DNA of 64,000 bases from DASWLF01 sp963768765 (GTDB lineage Bacteria > Desulfobacterota > Desulfobaccia > Desulfobaccales > 0-14-0-80-60-11). The notes under the pieces are model-generated. The model saw only the letters and a program-made list of their open reading frames with translations, did not search any database and had not been told where the DNA came from. The DNA is taken from contig CAVYJK010000031.1 of the NCBI GenBank assembly GCA_963768765.1, forward strand, positions 170,008-234,007, written 5' to 3'. The stretch's first letter is position 1. Each line of letters starts with the position of its first letter. Positions 1 to 7,729 of this stretch are shown here, piece after piece. The position numbers and the translations under genes were made by a program.

Positions 1-461
1 CCGGTGGTGGTTTCTTCGGTGCCGCCCAGGATTTCCGGCAGCAGTTCGATGCGTTTGGTATGCACGGTGAAGACCAGGTCGGCGCCGTCGTCCATGGTCA
101 CCTGGGGCTTAATATCCAGGGCCTGGTGGATGTGGCGGTAGTAAGTGTCGCTGTCCTCCCCTTTGATGGCAAAAGTGGGAATGCCCTCATATTTCGCCAG
201 ATAGGCGGCCACGTCATCCTGGGTGCTAAGCGGGTTGGAGGCGCAGACCTGCACCAGGGCGCCGCCGGCTTTCAAGGTGGCGGCCAGGACCGCGGTCTCG
301 GTGGTGACGTGCAGACACGCGGCCAGGCGCAGCCCCTTCAGGGGTTGTTGCCGCTCGAAGCGCTCCCGAATGGCATTCAGTACCGGCATGTCCCGGCGGG
401 CCCACTCCACCCTTAGAGCGCCTTTATCGGCCAGATTGATATCCTTCACATCATAATTCAT
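1..461 (-). CDS. ahcY: Adenosylhomocysteinase, N-terminal part (runs off the window)
   Basis: Hydrolyses S-adenosylhomocysteine to adenosine and homocysteine in the cytosol, regenerating the methyl cycle. About 153 N-terminal residues are visible, starting MNYDVKDINLADKG. The substrate-site segment HVTTETAVL (about residues 51-59), MDDGADLV (about 123-130) and GGTEETTTG at the window edge are hallmark SAHase sequences. The NAD-binding domain lies outside the window. The ATG at 461 is 13 bases after the metK stop, so the gene is probably the last or a late member of a panC-panD-metK-ahcY transcription unit, coupling synthesis of SAM to removal of its by-product. Confidence 0.95.
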   Translation of the reverse strand, partial: MNYDVKDINLADKGALRVEWARRDMPVLNAIRERFERQQPLKGLRLAACLHVTTETAVLAATLKAGGALVQVCASNPLSTQDDVAAYLAKYEGIPTFAIKGEDSDTYYRHIHQALDIKPQVTMDDGADLVFTVHTKRIELLPEILGGTEETTT

Positions 462-474
462 GAGTTCCTCATTT

Positions 475-1674
475 CTATTGGGGAGTGCAGGCGCACTTCA
501 GGACCGGCCCCTTCAAGCCGGCCTTTTCCCGCAGGATTTCGGCTTTATTGAGGTATTCCCAGGTGAAGTCCGGGTCGGTGCGGCCGAAATGGCCGTAGGC
601 CGCGGTCTTCTTGAAGATGGGCCTTTGTAAGTCCAGGTACTGGATCATGCCCGCGGGCTTGAAACCGAAGGTATCCTTGATGATGTCCAGGAGTTTCCCT
701 TCGGGGATAACCGCGGTGTCGTAGGTGTAGACCATAATGGAGAGTGGATCCGGCAAGCCGATGGAGTAGGCCACCTGCACCTCGCAGCGGTGGGCCAGGC
801 CCGCGGCCACCACGTTCTTGGCCACATGGCGCAGCATGTAGGAGGTGGTGCGGTCCACCTTGGTGGGGTCCTTGCCGGAGAAGGCGCCGCCGCCGTGATA
901 GCCGCGGCCGCCGTAAGTGTCCACGATGATCTTGCGCCCGGTCATGCCGCAGTCGGCCAGGGGGCCGCCCACCACGAAGCGGCCGGTGGTGTTCACCAGA
1001 TAGCGAGTGTCCACCAGCAGATTCACCGGGATGGTCTTTTTGATCACTTCCTCGACGATGGCCTCTTTTAAATCCTCGTATTTGACCTCGGGGTTGTGCT
1101 GGGCCGCGATGACCACGGTATGCACGCTTTTGGGCATGCCGTTTTCGTAACGCACCGTCACCTGGGTCTTGCCGTCGGGGCGCAGGAAGGGCAGGGTGCC
1201 GTCCTTTCTGACCTTGGCCAGGCGCTCCGCCAACCGGTGGGCATACCAGATGGGCATGGGCATCAGGTTTTCCGTAGAAGTGGAGGCATAGCCGAACATC
1301 AACCCCTGGTCCCCGGCCCCCTGCTCCGGAGTCAAGCCCCGGCCTTCCACCCCCAAGGCGATATCCGGAGACTGCCGGTCCACCGAGGTCAGGACGGCGC
1401 AGGTCTCCCAATCGAAGCCCATGGATGAGTCGCAATAACCGATCTCTTTGATGGTCTGGCGGACGATGTCCGGGTAATCGATGCGGGCAGTGGTGGTGAT
1501 CTCCCCGGCGATCATGGCCATCCCGGTGGTTACCAGGGTTTCGCAGGCCACCCGGGCGTATTTGTCTTGCGTTAAGATGGCATCCAAAATAGCGTCGGAG
1601 ATCTGGTCCGCCACCTTATCCGGATGCCCCTCGGTCACGGATTCCGAGGTGAAAAGAAAATTGGCTTTAGCCAT
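475..1674 (-). CDS. metK: S-adenosylmethionine synthase
   Basis: Makes S-adenosylmethionine from methionine and ATP in the cytosol. The 399-residue protein has the normal family length. GHPDK near residue 16-20 carries the catalytic His and Asp, GAGDQGLMFGYA is the central ATP-site motif, and GGGAFSGKDPTKVDR is the conserved C-terminal phosphate-binding segment. The ATG at 1674 overlaps the panD stop by a few bases, and an AGGAG ribosome site lies inside the panD 3' end, which suggests translational coupling. No SAM or SAH riboswitch is visible upstream, so regulation is probably at the panC promoter or through the hairpin at 1703-1731. Confidence 0.97.
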   Translation of the reverse strand: MAKANFLFTSESVTEGHPDKVADQISDAILDAILTQDKYARVACETLVTTGMAMIAGEITTTARIDYPDIVRQTIKEIGYCDSSMGFDWETCAVLTSVDRQSPDIALGVEGRGLTPEQGAGDQGLMFGYASTSTENLMPMPIWYAHRLAERLAKVRKDGTLPFLRPDGKTQVTVRYENGMPKSVHTVVIAAQHNPEVKYEDLKEAIVEEVIKKTIPVNLLVDTRYLVNTTGRFVVGGPLADCGMTGRKIIVDTYGGRGYHGGGAFSGKDPTKVDRTTSYMLRHVAKNVVAAGLAHRCEVQVAYSIGLPDPLSIMVYTYDTAVIPEGKLLDIIKDTFGFKPAGMIQYLDLQRPIFKKTAAYGHFGRTDPDFTWEYLNKAEILREKAGLKGPVLKCACTPQ

Positions 1675-2137
1675 CCTGAGAGGACTCCTTTACAAAAGGT
1701 TCTTTTGGCGCGGGGTGCCCCCGCGCCAAAACAATGTATTTTAACTGGATAGGGAGAAAATAGCCAGGGGTTTTTCGCGCTGAGGAGGTATCTTTCAGGC
1801 GGTTGTGCCGGTCCACCAGGATCACCTTGGGATGGTGGTCCCTCAATTCCGCCGCCTCGTAAGTGGCGTAGGTGGTGATAATGATGAGGTCGCCCGGCGC
1901 CCCTTTGCGGGCCGCGGCGCCGTTCAGACAGATGACCCCGGAGCCGGCCTCGCCCTCGATGGCGTAGGTTTCGAAGCGCTCGCCGTTGGAGATGTTGTAG
2001 ACGTGCACCATTTCGTAAGGCAGGATGTCCGCCGCCTGCATCAACTCCGCCGCGATGGTGAGAGACCCTTCATAATTCAGGTCGGCCTGGGTGACGGTGG
2101 CTCGGTGGATTTTGGATTTCATCATTACACGCAGCAT
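1667..2137 (-). CDS. panD: Aspartate 1-decarboxylase proenzyme
   Basis: Decarboxylates aspartate to beta-alanine for pantothenate synthesis, using a pyruvoyl group formed by self-cleavage. The N-terminus MLRVMMKSKIHRATVTQADL aligns at the standard distance from the Gly24-Ser25 cleavage site in YEGS, which supports the ATG at 2137. The conserved NGERFETYAIEG and LNGAAARKGAPGDLIIITTY blocks follow. At 156 residues it is about 30 longer than the roughly 127-residue family norm. The extra tail spans a perfect hairpin and looks like intergenic DNA read in frame, so a frameshift may have removed the true stop. It overlaps the panC end by 13 bases, indicating co-translation. Confidence 0.93.
   Translation of the reverse strand: MLRVMMKSKIHRATVTQADLNYEGSLTIAAELMQAADILPYEMVHVYNISNGERFETYAIEGEAGSGVICLNGAAARKGAPGDLIIITTYATYEAAELRDHHPKVILVDRHNRLKDTSSARKTPGYFLPIQLKYIVLARGHPAPKEPFVKESSQDG
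1703..1731. other. Perfect 13-bp hairpin in the panD 3' end, ahead of metK
   Basis: Arms at 1703-1715 and 1719-1731 are exact reverse complements (TTTTGGCGCGGGG and its partner) around a 3-base loop. It lies inside the unusual C-terminal tail of panD, about 30 bases before metK. No T-run follows on the minus strand, so it is not a canonical intrinsic terminator. It could be an mRNA-processing or attenuation structure, or a small repeat that has been read into panD. Confidence 0.6.
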
Positions 2138-2988
2138 AACCTACTCTCCGATAACAAGGTATTGTCAATGAGTCGGGTCTGGCCCACCCACACCGCTAAG
2201 AGCAGCCTGGCCTCCCCCTGGATGGCGTCCACCTCCTGGAGGGTCTCCGGGTGCACCAGGGCCAGGTAATCGATGCGGGTGTGGGGAGTCGAGCCGATGA
2301 TCTGGCGCACCGCCTCCAGGATGCTCTCCCGGCTCTTGGCCCCCGAGAGCACCAGTTGCCGAGCCGCCACCAGGCTCCGATAGAGGCACCGGGCCGCCGC
2401 CCTCTCCTCCGAGGAGAGATAAGTGTTCCGGGAACTCATGGCCAACCCGTCGGGCTCCCGGACGATGGGCCGGCCCACGATCTCGACGGATAAATTCAGG
2501 TCCGCGGTCATCCTTTTTACCACCGCCAGCTGCTGGAAGTCCTTCTCCCCGAAGACGGCCACCTCAGGCCGGACCTGGTTGAAGAGCTTCAGCACCACGG
2601 TGGCCACGCCCCGGAAGTGTCCCGGCCGGGAGGCCCCGCACCAGCCCCGGGAAAGCTCCTCCACCGTCACAAAGGTCTGGTAGCCCGGCGGGTACATCTG
2701 CTCAAATGCGGGGGTGTACAGGATATCCACCCCCACCTTACGTGCCATCTCGGCGTCCCGCTCCAGGTCCCGGGGATAGCGGCCGTAGTCTTCGCCGGGG
2801 CCGAACTGGGTGGGATTGACGAACAGGCTCACCACCAGGCGGCCGCCCACCGTGCGCCCATACTCCATGAGGCTGAGGTGCCCCGGGTGGAAGTAGCCCA
2901 TGGTGGGCACCAACACAATCTTCAGACCCTGGGCCCGAAAGGCGCCGGCCCGGGCCTTAACTTCCTGGGGGTCGCTGATAATCTCCAT
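2125..2988 (-). CDS. panC: Pantothenate synthetase
   Basis: Joins pantoate and beta-alanine to pantothenate with ATP; the neighbouring panD supplies the beta-alanine. From the ATG at 2988 the protein is 287 residues, normal for the family. PTMGYFHPGH (about residues 28-37) holds the HxGH nucleotide-binding motif. VNPTQFGPGEDYGRYPRD, FGEKDFQQLAVVKRM and MSSRNTYLS are further family signatures. The open frame extends 11 codons upstream, but the MEIISDP start fits the family and leaves room for the promoter at 3088-3117. It is the first gene of the minus-strand panC-panD-metK-ahcY run. Confidence 0.95.
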   Translation of the reverse strand: MEIISDPQEVKARAGAFRAQGLKIVLVPTMGYFHPGHLSLMEYGRTVGGRLVVSLFVNPTQFGPGEDYGRYPRDLERDAEMARKVGVDILYTPAFEQMYPPGYQTFVTVEELSRGWCGASRPGHFRGVATVVLKLFNQVRPEVAVFGEKDFQQLAVVKRMTADLNLSVEIVGRPIVREPDGLAMSSRNTYLSSEERAAARCLYRSLVAARQLVLSGAKSRESILEAVRQIIGSTPHTRIDYLALVHPETLQEVDAIQGEARLLLAVWVGQTRLIDNTLLSESRLCCV

Positions 2989-3087
2989 AAAAAAACCCCA
3001 GACCGATTCTCTGGGGATCAAGACGCCTCCCGCCGAGTCTCAGTCCGCCATCAGGCGGATCCAAGCTCTGGGTTACATATCTAATTT

Positions 3088-3117
3088 TTTTTAGCATTTT
3101 TACCGATTATTTGTCAA
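3088..3117 (-). promoter_or_regulatory. Candidate sigma-70 promoter for the panC operon
   Basis: On the minus strand TTGACA (3117-3112) is followed after 18 bases by TAAAAA (3093-3088), placing transcription start near 3081 and the panC ATG about 90 bases downstream. The -35 is a perfect match and the -10 matches 4 of 6. It is divergent from the restriction-modification promoter at 3167-3196, with about 50 bases between the two -35 boxes. Confidence 0.5.
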
Positions 3118-3166
3118 GCTAAACCAAGAATTCCTTTTGGTGAGCGTTTGGATGTAAAAATAATTC

Positions 3167-3197
3167 TTGACAATTCTACTGAAAGTTCAGTAGAATT
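3167..3197 (+). promoter_or_regulatory. Promoter with overlapping palindromic operator of the HTH regulator
   Basis: TTGACA at 3167-3172 and TAGAAT at 3191-3196 (5 of 6, spacer 18) form a strong sigma-70 promoter. A perfect inverted repeat with 12-base arms (3172-3183 and 3186-3197, spacer AG) covers the spacer and the -10. Bound protein would therefore occlude RNA polymerase. Transcription should begin at or within a few bases of the ATG at 3203, giving a leaderless or nearly leaderless message. Controller proteins of restriction-modification systems typically bind such C-box palindromes and autoregulate. Confidence 0.75.
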
Positions 3198-3202
3198 TTC
3201 AT

Positions 3203-3430
3203 ATGGTCAACCTCCCACAACGATTAAAACAAATTAGAAAGAAAAGAGGTTGGAGCCAAGAAGATCTTGCCAGAAATTTAGGGGTCTCATTAAATACTGT
3301 TCAGCGATGGGAAATGGGCAGAAACAGGCCATCAAGGTTGGCAATTGAAAAAATTTATATTTTCTTAAAAGAAGTTACAGAAACAGGTCAGTTGAAGTTG
3401 TTTGAGGAGAATTCTGACATAAAACATTAA
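3203..3430 (+). CDS. Small XRE-family HTH regulator (probable controller protein of the R-M system)
   Basis: A 75-residue DNA-binding protein consisting of almost nothing but a Cro/CI-type helix-turn-helix. WSQEDLARNLGVSLNTVQRW (about residues 18-37) gives helices 2 and 3. Size and fold match restriction-modification C proteins. The perfect palindrome over its own promoter is the probable autoregulatory site. The methylase gene starts 33 bases downstream in the same orientation, so the pair is likely one transcript. Base composition is visibly AT-rich against the flanking pan and pur genes, marking acquired DNA. It could instead be a plain repressor of the methylase; the sequence does not decide between activator and repressor. 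Confidence 0.85.
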   Translation: MVNLPQRLKQIRKKRGWSQEDLARNLGVSLNTVQRWEMGRNRPSRLAIEKIYIFLKEVTETGQLKLFEENSDIKH

Positions 3431-3463
3431 AGGGAATCAATCTATTTCCGGGAGTTCGAATGG

Positions 3464-5155
3464 ATGAATAGAAAAAATCTATTACAAGATGATAGAAACC
3501 TCCAGGACAAATTGCGAGGAGGATATTATACTTCACCCCTAATTGCTAAGTGGCTCAGCAATTGGGCTATTAGGTCATCAAATGACCGGATTTTGGAACC
3601 AAGTTGTGGAGATGGTGTTTTTATCGAAACTGCATTAAATCAATTACTGAGCCTAGGGACTTCAAAGGATCATATAACAAAACAATTAATAGGAGTCGAA
3701 ATAATATCAACCGAAGCGGAAAAAACAATGACAAAGCTAAAACAATTTATTGAAACAAATGGAAATAATCCTATATATAATGAAGATTTTTTCTCATGGC
3801 TTAGTTTCAATTTGAACAGACGTTTTGACTGCATCTTGGGTAACCCGCCGTTCATCAGATATCAAAATTTTCCTGAGCCATCTCGTTCTGCTGCAATGTA
3901 TTTTTTAAAGAAAATAGGCTTTCGGCCAAACAAATTAACTAACATCTGGGTTCCATTTGTAGCGGGTTCGACAGTTTGTCTATCTTCTGGTGGTCGTTTG
4001 GCAATGGTTCTCCCAGCAGAATTACTCCAAGTTTCATATGCATCGCAACTTAGAAATTTTCTAGTCGATAGATTCGAGCGAATCGATATATTAACATGTA
4101 ATGATTTAATTTTTGAACGCGCTGAACAAGAAATCATCTTATTTTTGGCCGATGGTTACCGAGAATTAAATAGCTCTCGGAAATGCCGTATCAACCTAAC
4201 TGAAGTTCCCAAGATAGATGAACTTTTTCCAAAAATTCTTTTCCACCATGCTGGGGATGAAGAGAAGGAAGAAGAGAAGTTTGTTAATCATGAAAGTGAG
4301 AAATGGCTTAAGTATTTCCTTACTTCTAATGAAATTTCATTTATGCGAAAATTGAGAGATTCGCCGGACATTGTGAATTTGAATTACCATGCTACGATTG
4401 ATGTTGGTGTTGTAACAGGAAGAAATGAATATTTTGTTTTATCGAAAGATGAAATAGACAATTATTCGCTAAATGATTTTGTTATTCCGGTAATTGGACG
4501 GTCTTCTCAGCTAAAAGGAGCAATGATTAAAAAAAGGGAATGGGAGAATCTATCAGAAAGTGGTCAAAGAGTTTTTTTATTTTACATTGATCAGAATAAC
4601 AATGGACCTCTGCCAAATGAAGTAAAAAAATATATCGCCTTGGGCGAAGAAAATAAATTCCATATGGGGTATAAATGCTCTATTAGGAATCCGTGGTATA
4701 AAGTTCCCTCAGTGTGGATACCGGATTGTTTTCTTTTTCGTCAAATATATGATTTCCCACGTATTATATTAAATATTGCTGGGGCAGTATCAACAGATAC
4801 AATTCATAGAATGAGATGCAAGGCTAATAAGACAAAATTAATTCCTTGTCTATATACCCATCTTACAGCAGCATCAGCTGAAATTGAGGGACGCAGTTAT
4901 GGTGGAGGGGTTCTTGAATTGGAACCTACGGAAGCTGAAAGGCTCCTTGTTCCTAAACAGATAGTAGAAGGACTAGCGATTCAAGAAATCGACCATCTCA
5001 TCCGTACGGGAAAAATTGGAGATTTGCTGGAAGAGAATGACAAGCGGGTTCTGGTTGATGGTTTGGGTCTTTCGAAAAAAGATTGTAGCATGTTAAAGGG
5101 AATATGGGTAAAAATGCGGGACAGAAGATTATCGCGTAGTCGCAGGAGAAAATAA
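3464..5155 (+). CDS. N6-adenine DNA methyltransferase, TaqI/gamma-type (R-M modification enzyme)
   Basis: Transfers a methyl group from SAM to adenine in a specific DNA site, protecting host DNA from the neighbouring nuclease. Motif I is ILEPSCGDGVF (about residues 43-53), motif IV is NPPF at 127-130 within ILGNPPFIRYQNF, and GYYTSP near residue 20 is motif X, giving the gamma order X-I-IV. Residues from roughly 280 onward lack catalytic motifs and should form the target-recognition region. The length of 563 fits stand-alone type II adenine methylases. Start ATG at 3464; codons are AT-rich and unlike neighbouring genes. Target sequence cannot be read from the gene. Confidence 0.92.
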   Translation: MNRKNLLQDDRNLQDKLRGGYYTSPLIAKWLSNWAIRSSNDRILEPSCGDGVFIETALNQLLSLGTSKDHITKQLIGVEIISTEAEKTMTKLKQFIETNGNNPIYNEDFFSWLSFNLNRRFDCILGNPPFIRYQNFPEPSRSAAMYFLKKIGFRPNKLTNIWVPFVAGSTVCLSSGGRLAMVLPAELLQVSYASQLRNFLVDRFERIDILTCNDLIFERAEQEIILFLADGYRELNSSRKCRINLTEVPKIDELFPKILFHHAGDEEKEEEKFVNHESEKWLKYFLTSNEISFMRKLRDSPDIVNLNYHATIDVGVVTGRNEYFVLSKDEIDNYSLNDFVIPVIGRSSQLKGAMIKKREWENLSESGQRVFLFYIDQNNNGPLPNEVKKYIALGEENKFHMGYKCSIRNPWYKVPSVWIPDCFLFRQIYDFPRIILNIAGAVSTDTIHRMRCKANKTKLIPCLYTHLTAASAEIEGRSYGGGVLELEPTEAERLLVPKQIVEGLAIQEIDHLIRTGKIGDLLEENDKRVLVDGLGLSKKDCSMLKGIWVKMRDRRLSRSRRRK

Positions 5156-5161
5156 TAATTG

Positions 5162-5863
5162 CTATTTTGCGTGAGGTGGCAACCCCTTATATCTATCTAC
5201 ATAAGATTTCTGAATTTGGTCTGACAAGGATTCCAATCGTAAACATGATCCCTGATCAGGCCAACTTGGATCAATTATTCCAGTTTCTGGGTCCCAGATT
5301 ACTAAAGAAATAGCTTCCGCTTTATGGGGTGCGTCTATAGGAGAAGACCTTTGAGACATTCTCTCCAAAGTTTCAGCGAGTGCCTCTTTTTGGGGGCTGG
5401 ATAAGCATGGTTTTGGAATTGCAACTAAGAAAGCAACAATAGCGTAAGGAAATCTAATATGAACAGTTGTTGCCTCGGTTCCTAAATCATTTATCATATT
5501 CTGCCAATTTTTCTTTACACTATCCGTGTCGTTTATGGTTTTACTATCAAAAGCAAATCTTACTCCGTCTGGGCGATAACCAACATCAAAATTTTGGGGT
5601 CGCACACCTCCTACTATCCTACAATCGCCTACCTCAACACAATCAGGTTTTTGGGGGATCAAGTCATTTCCACCAGGCTTTACTATTGGAATTCTCCCTA
5701 GTAGTGTTGCTAAAGCATTACCAACTTTTGTGTCAAATATTTTACCAAATTGCATTGATTGAGCTTTATTGAAATTACCACCATTGGTAATCCAGGATTC
5801 TGCAAAAGGTCGGAAATCATCTGGACTTATGATAATCGGTGGCATTGTTTCTAATTTTGTCAT
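5162..5863 (-). CDS. Probable type II restriction endonuclease, PD-(D/E)XK fold
   Basis: A 233-residue AT-rich ORF convergent with the methylase, their stops 6 bases apart. RPDGVRFAFDSKT supplies a PD-(D/E)XK active-site pattern: Asp99, then Asp106-Ser-Lys108. FDVGYRPDG and an N-terminal helical segment are consistent with a small type II enzyme, but I do not recognise a named family (XamI/SalI-like is a guess I cannot support). Genetic linkage to a methylase and a controller protein is the main reason for the call. Start ATG at 5863 has an AAAGGGGG ribosome site. The gene begins only 26 bases after the purM stop and reads in the same direction, so it may ride on the purM transcript. Confidence 0.7.
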   Translation of the reverse strand: MTKLETMPPIIISPDDFRPFAESWITNGGNFNKAQSMQFGKIFDTKVGNALATLLGRIPIVKPGGNDLIPQKPDCVEVGDCRIVGGVRPQNFDVGYRPDGVRFAFDSKTINDTDSVKKNWQNMINDLGTEATTVHIRFPYAIVAFLVAIPKPCLSSPQKEALAETLERMSQRSSPIDAPHKAEAISLVIWDPETGIIDPSWPDQGSCLRLESLSDQIQKSYVDRYKGLPPHAK

Positions 5864-5889
5864 TATGACCCCCTTTCAAAAAAAAATAT

Positions 5890-6933
5890 CTACACATAGA
5901 CCACCGGCGGCTCGTCGTTCTTGCGGGCCGTGATTTCGCCGATGACGAAGGCGTGTTCGCCCAAGGCCTGCAGCTGCAGCATAATGTCACCCACCAGGTC
6001 CTTGTCCACCACCAGGGCCAGGCCGATGCCGTGGTTGAAGGTGCGCAGCATCTCTTCTTCAGGGATGTTGCCCGACTCCTTCAGGAATGGGAAGATGGGG
6101 GGCACCGGCCAGGACTGCCGGTGGAGCACCGCCTGGCAGGTTTTCGGCAGGATGCGGGGCAGGTTGTCGGTGAGGCCGCCGCCGGTGATGTGGCTGATGC
6201 CGCTTAAGGGATAGTCCCGCAAGAGGTTCAGGACGGTTTCCACGTAGATGCGAGTGGGCTTCAAGAGTTCCTCCCCCAGGACGCCCGAAAGCTGCGGGAT
6301 CTCATCGGTCACTTTATAGCTGTGGCGCTCGAAGAGGACCTGCCGCACCAGGGAATAGCCGTTGGAGTGGAGCCCGCTGGAGGCGAGGCCGATGACCCGG
6401 TGGCCCACCGCGATGTCGGAGCCGTCGATGATCTGGTCCCGCTCCACCACCCCCACCACGAAACCGGCCAGGTCGTAGTCGCCGGGCTGATAGATGCCGG
6501 GCATCTCGGCGGTCTCCCCGCCGATGAGGGAGCAGCGGGCCTGGCGGCACCCATGGGTTATGCCTTCAATGATCTGGATGGCCGTTTCGGGCTTGAGCGC
6601 CCCCATGGCCAGGTAATCCAGGAAGAACAGGGGCGTGGCCCCGTGGACGATGATGTCGTTGGCGCACATGGCCACCAGGTCGATGCCGATGGTGTCATGG
6701 CGGTTCATGAGGATGGCGATCTTGATCTTGGTGCCCACGCCATCGGTGGCGGAGACCAGGACCGGGTCGCGGTATTTTTCCACCCCCAGGTGAAACAGGC
6801 CGCCGAAGGCGCCGATCTCCCCCAGGACGCCGGTGCGGTAGGTGGATTTTACCAGGGGCCGGATGGAGCGGATAAAGGCGTCGGCCTTATCGATATCGAC
6901 CCCGGCCTCCTTATAGGTGCTGATTTCGGCCAT
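5890..6933 (-). CDS. purM: Phosphoribosylformylglycinamidine cyclo-ligase (AIR synthetase)
   Basis: Closes the imidazole ring to 5-aminoimidazole ribonucleotide in purine synthesis using ATP. The start is the ATG at 6933 (MAEISTYKEAGVDI), preceded by an AAGGGGGAG ribosome site; a TTG seven codons upstream is less likely. Family blocks include ATDGVGTKIKIA, GIDLVAMCANDIIVHGA, LIGGETAEMPGIY, and GLASSGLHSNGYSLVR in the middle, then ITGGGLTDNLPRILP. The length of 347 residues is normal. The foreign restriction gene lies directly downstream. Confidence 0.96.
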   Translation of the reverse strand: MAEISTYKEAGVDIDKADAFIRSIRPLVKSTYRTGVLGEIGAFGGLFHLGVEKYRDPVLVSATDGVGTKIKIAILMNRHDTIGIDLVAMCANDIIVHGATPLFFLDYLAMGALKPETAIQIIEGITHGCRQARCSLIGGETAEMPGIYQPGDYDLAGFVVGVVERDQIIDGSDIAVGHRVIGLASSGLHSNGYSLVRQVLFERHSYKVTDEIPQLSGVLGEELLKPTRIYVETVLNLLRDYPLSGISHITGGGLTDNLPRILPKTCQAVLHRQSWPVPPIFPFLKESGNIPEEEMLRTFNHGIGLALVVDKDLVGDIMLQLQALGEHAFVIGEITARKNDEPPVVYV

Positions 6934-6968
6934 CCCCTTGGTCTCCCCCTTCAAAGAATTTGGGGCAT

Positions 6969-7125
6969 CTGAGTGTCTGTTTCAAATTAAGGAAACATCG
7001 GAAAAGCAGGTTTTTTCCCCCCTTAAAGGGAGGTCAAGAAACCTCTACCCCTTCCCCCTTTAAAGGGGGACTTAACCGGGCGCGGGTCTGAATTTATGTC
7101 CAGCTAATTATGAAACCTCCACTAG
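6969..7125. repeat. MITE-like element with degenerate CTAG-type terminal inverted repeats
   Basis: The right end, read inward from 7125 on the minus strand, is CTAGTGGAGGTTTCATAATT. The left end at 6969 is a similar but imperfect CTGAGTGTCTGTTTCAAATT. The interior contains CCCCCTTTAAAGGGGG-type palindromes. The last 40 bases are clearly related to the end of the element at 15817-15957, which suggests two copies of one non-coding mobile element. It separates purM from the DUF134 gene. Confidence 0.5.
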
Positions 7126-7152
7126 AATAATCGGCTGGCGGAGGTCATCTCC

Positions 7153-7548
7153 TCAACCCTTGCCCTGGTCTCCGGGCTGGGTCTGGCAACTGCAACAGTC
7201 CGGCAAGGCCGCGCCCCCTTCCAGTTCCGACCACTGGCCGCAGCTATCGCACTGCTGCCCCAGGCGGTAGTCTCCCCCCTCGATGCAAATGGCTTTGCCG
7301 TGCGCCAGGGCATCGGCCACGGCCCGGTGGGCCCGGGCCAACATCCTGGTCACCGTGGGGCGGGACACTTGCATCTTCTGGGCCACCTCCTCCTGGGTCA
7401 TCTCCAGGAAATCGGCCAGGCGCATGGCTTCCAGCTCATCCACGGTGATTATCATCTGTTCCAGGTTCCTGAGGGGGATGCCCCGGGGTTTGAAAAAGGT
7501 CACCCCCGGCTCCGTCTCCACCCAGCGGCATTTTCTAGGTCTACCCAT
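7153..7548 (-). CDS. DUF134 (UPF0251) family DNA-binding protein
   Basis: A 131-residue member of a widespread family in anaerobes, probably a transcriptional regulator whose target is unknown. MGRPRKCRWVETEPGVTFFKP and PLRNLEQMIITVDELEAMRL are the family signature. A helix-turn-helix follows in MTQEEVAQKMQVSRPTVTRM (about residues 49-68). The C-terminal part has CDSCGQW and CCSC pairs that could bind a metal or iron-sulfur cluster. It is transcribed alone, between a MITE-like element and the divergent purine nucleoside phosphorylase gene. Confidence 0.88.
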   Translation of the reverse strand: MGRPRKCRWVETEPGVTFFKPRGIPLRNLEQMIITVDELEAMRLADFLEMTQEEVAQKMQVSRPTVTRMLARAHRAVADALAHGKAICIEGGDYRLGQQCDSCGQWSELEGGAALPDCCSCQTQPGDQGKG

Positions 7549-7729
7549 TTTAAATTCCCATGAAACGTGATGTTATATATTTAAAGTAAACCGGAAAACT
7601 GTCAAGGGCAAACGAAAATTGGCCTGGAGCGACCCGGTCCACCATTGACGAACCTGAAAAACCTGCTTATGCTATTTGGAACTCTTTAAAGCAAACCGAC
7701 CGAACCCAGGCGTCGGGGAAAGAAAAATC

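Noticed and set aside
1675..1800. SAM or SAH riboswitch before metK/ahcY
   Set aside because: No conserved blocks of either class; only a simple perfect hairpin is present.
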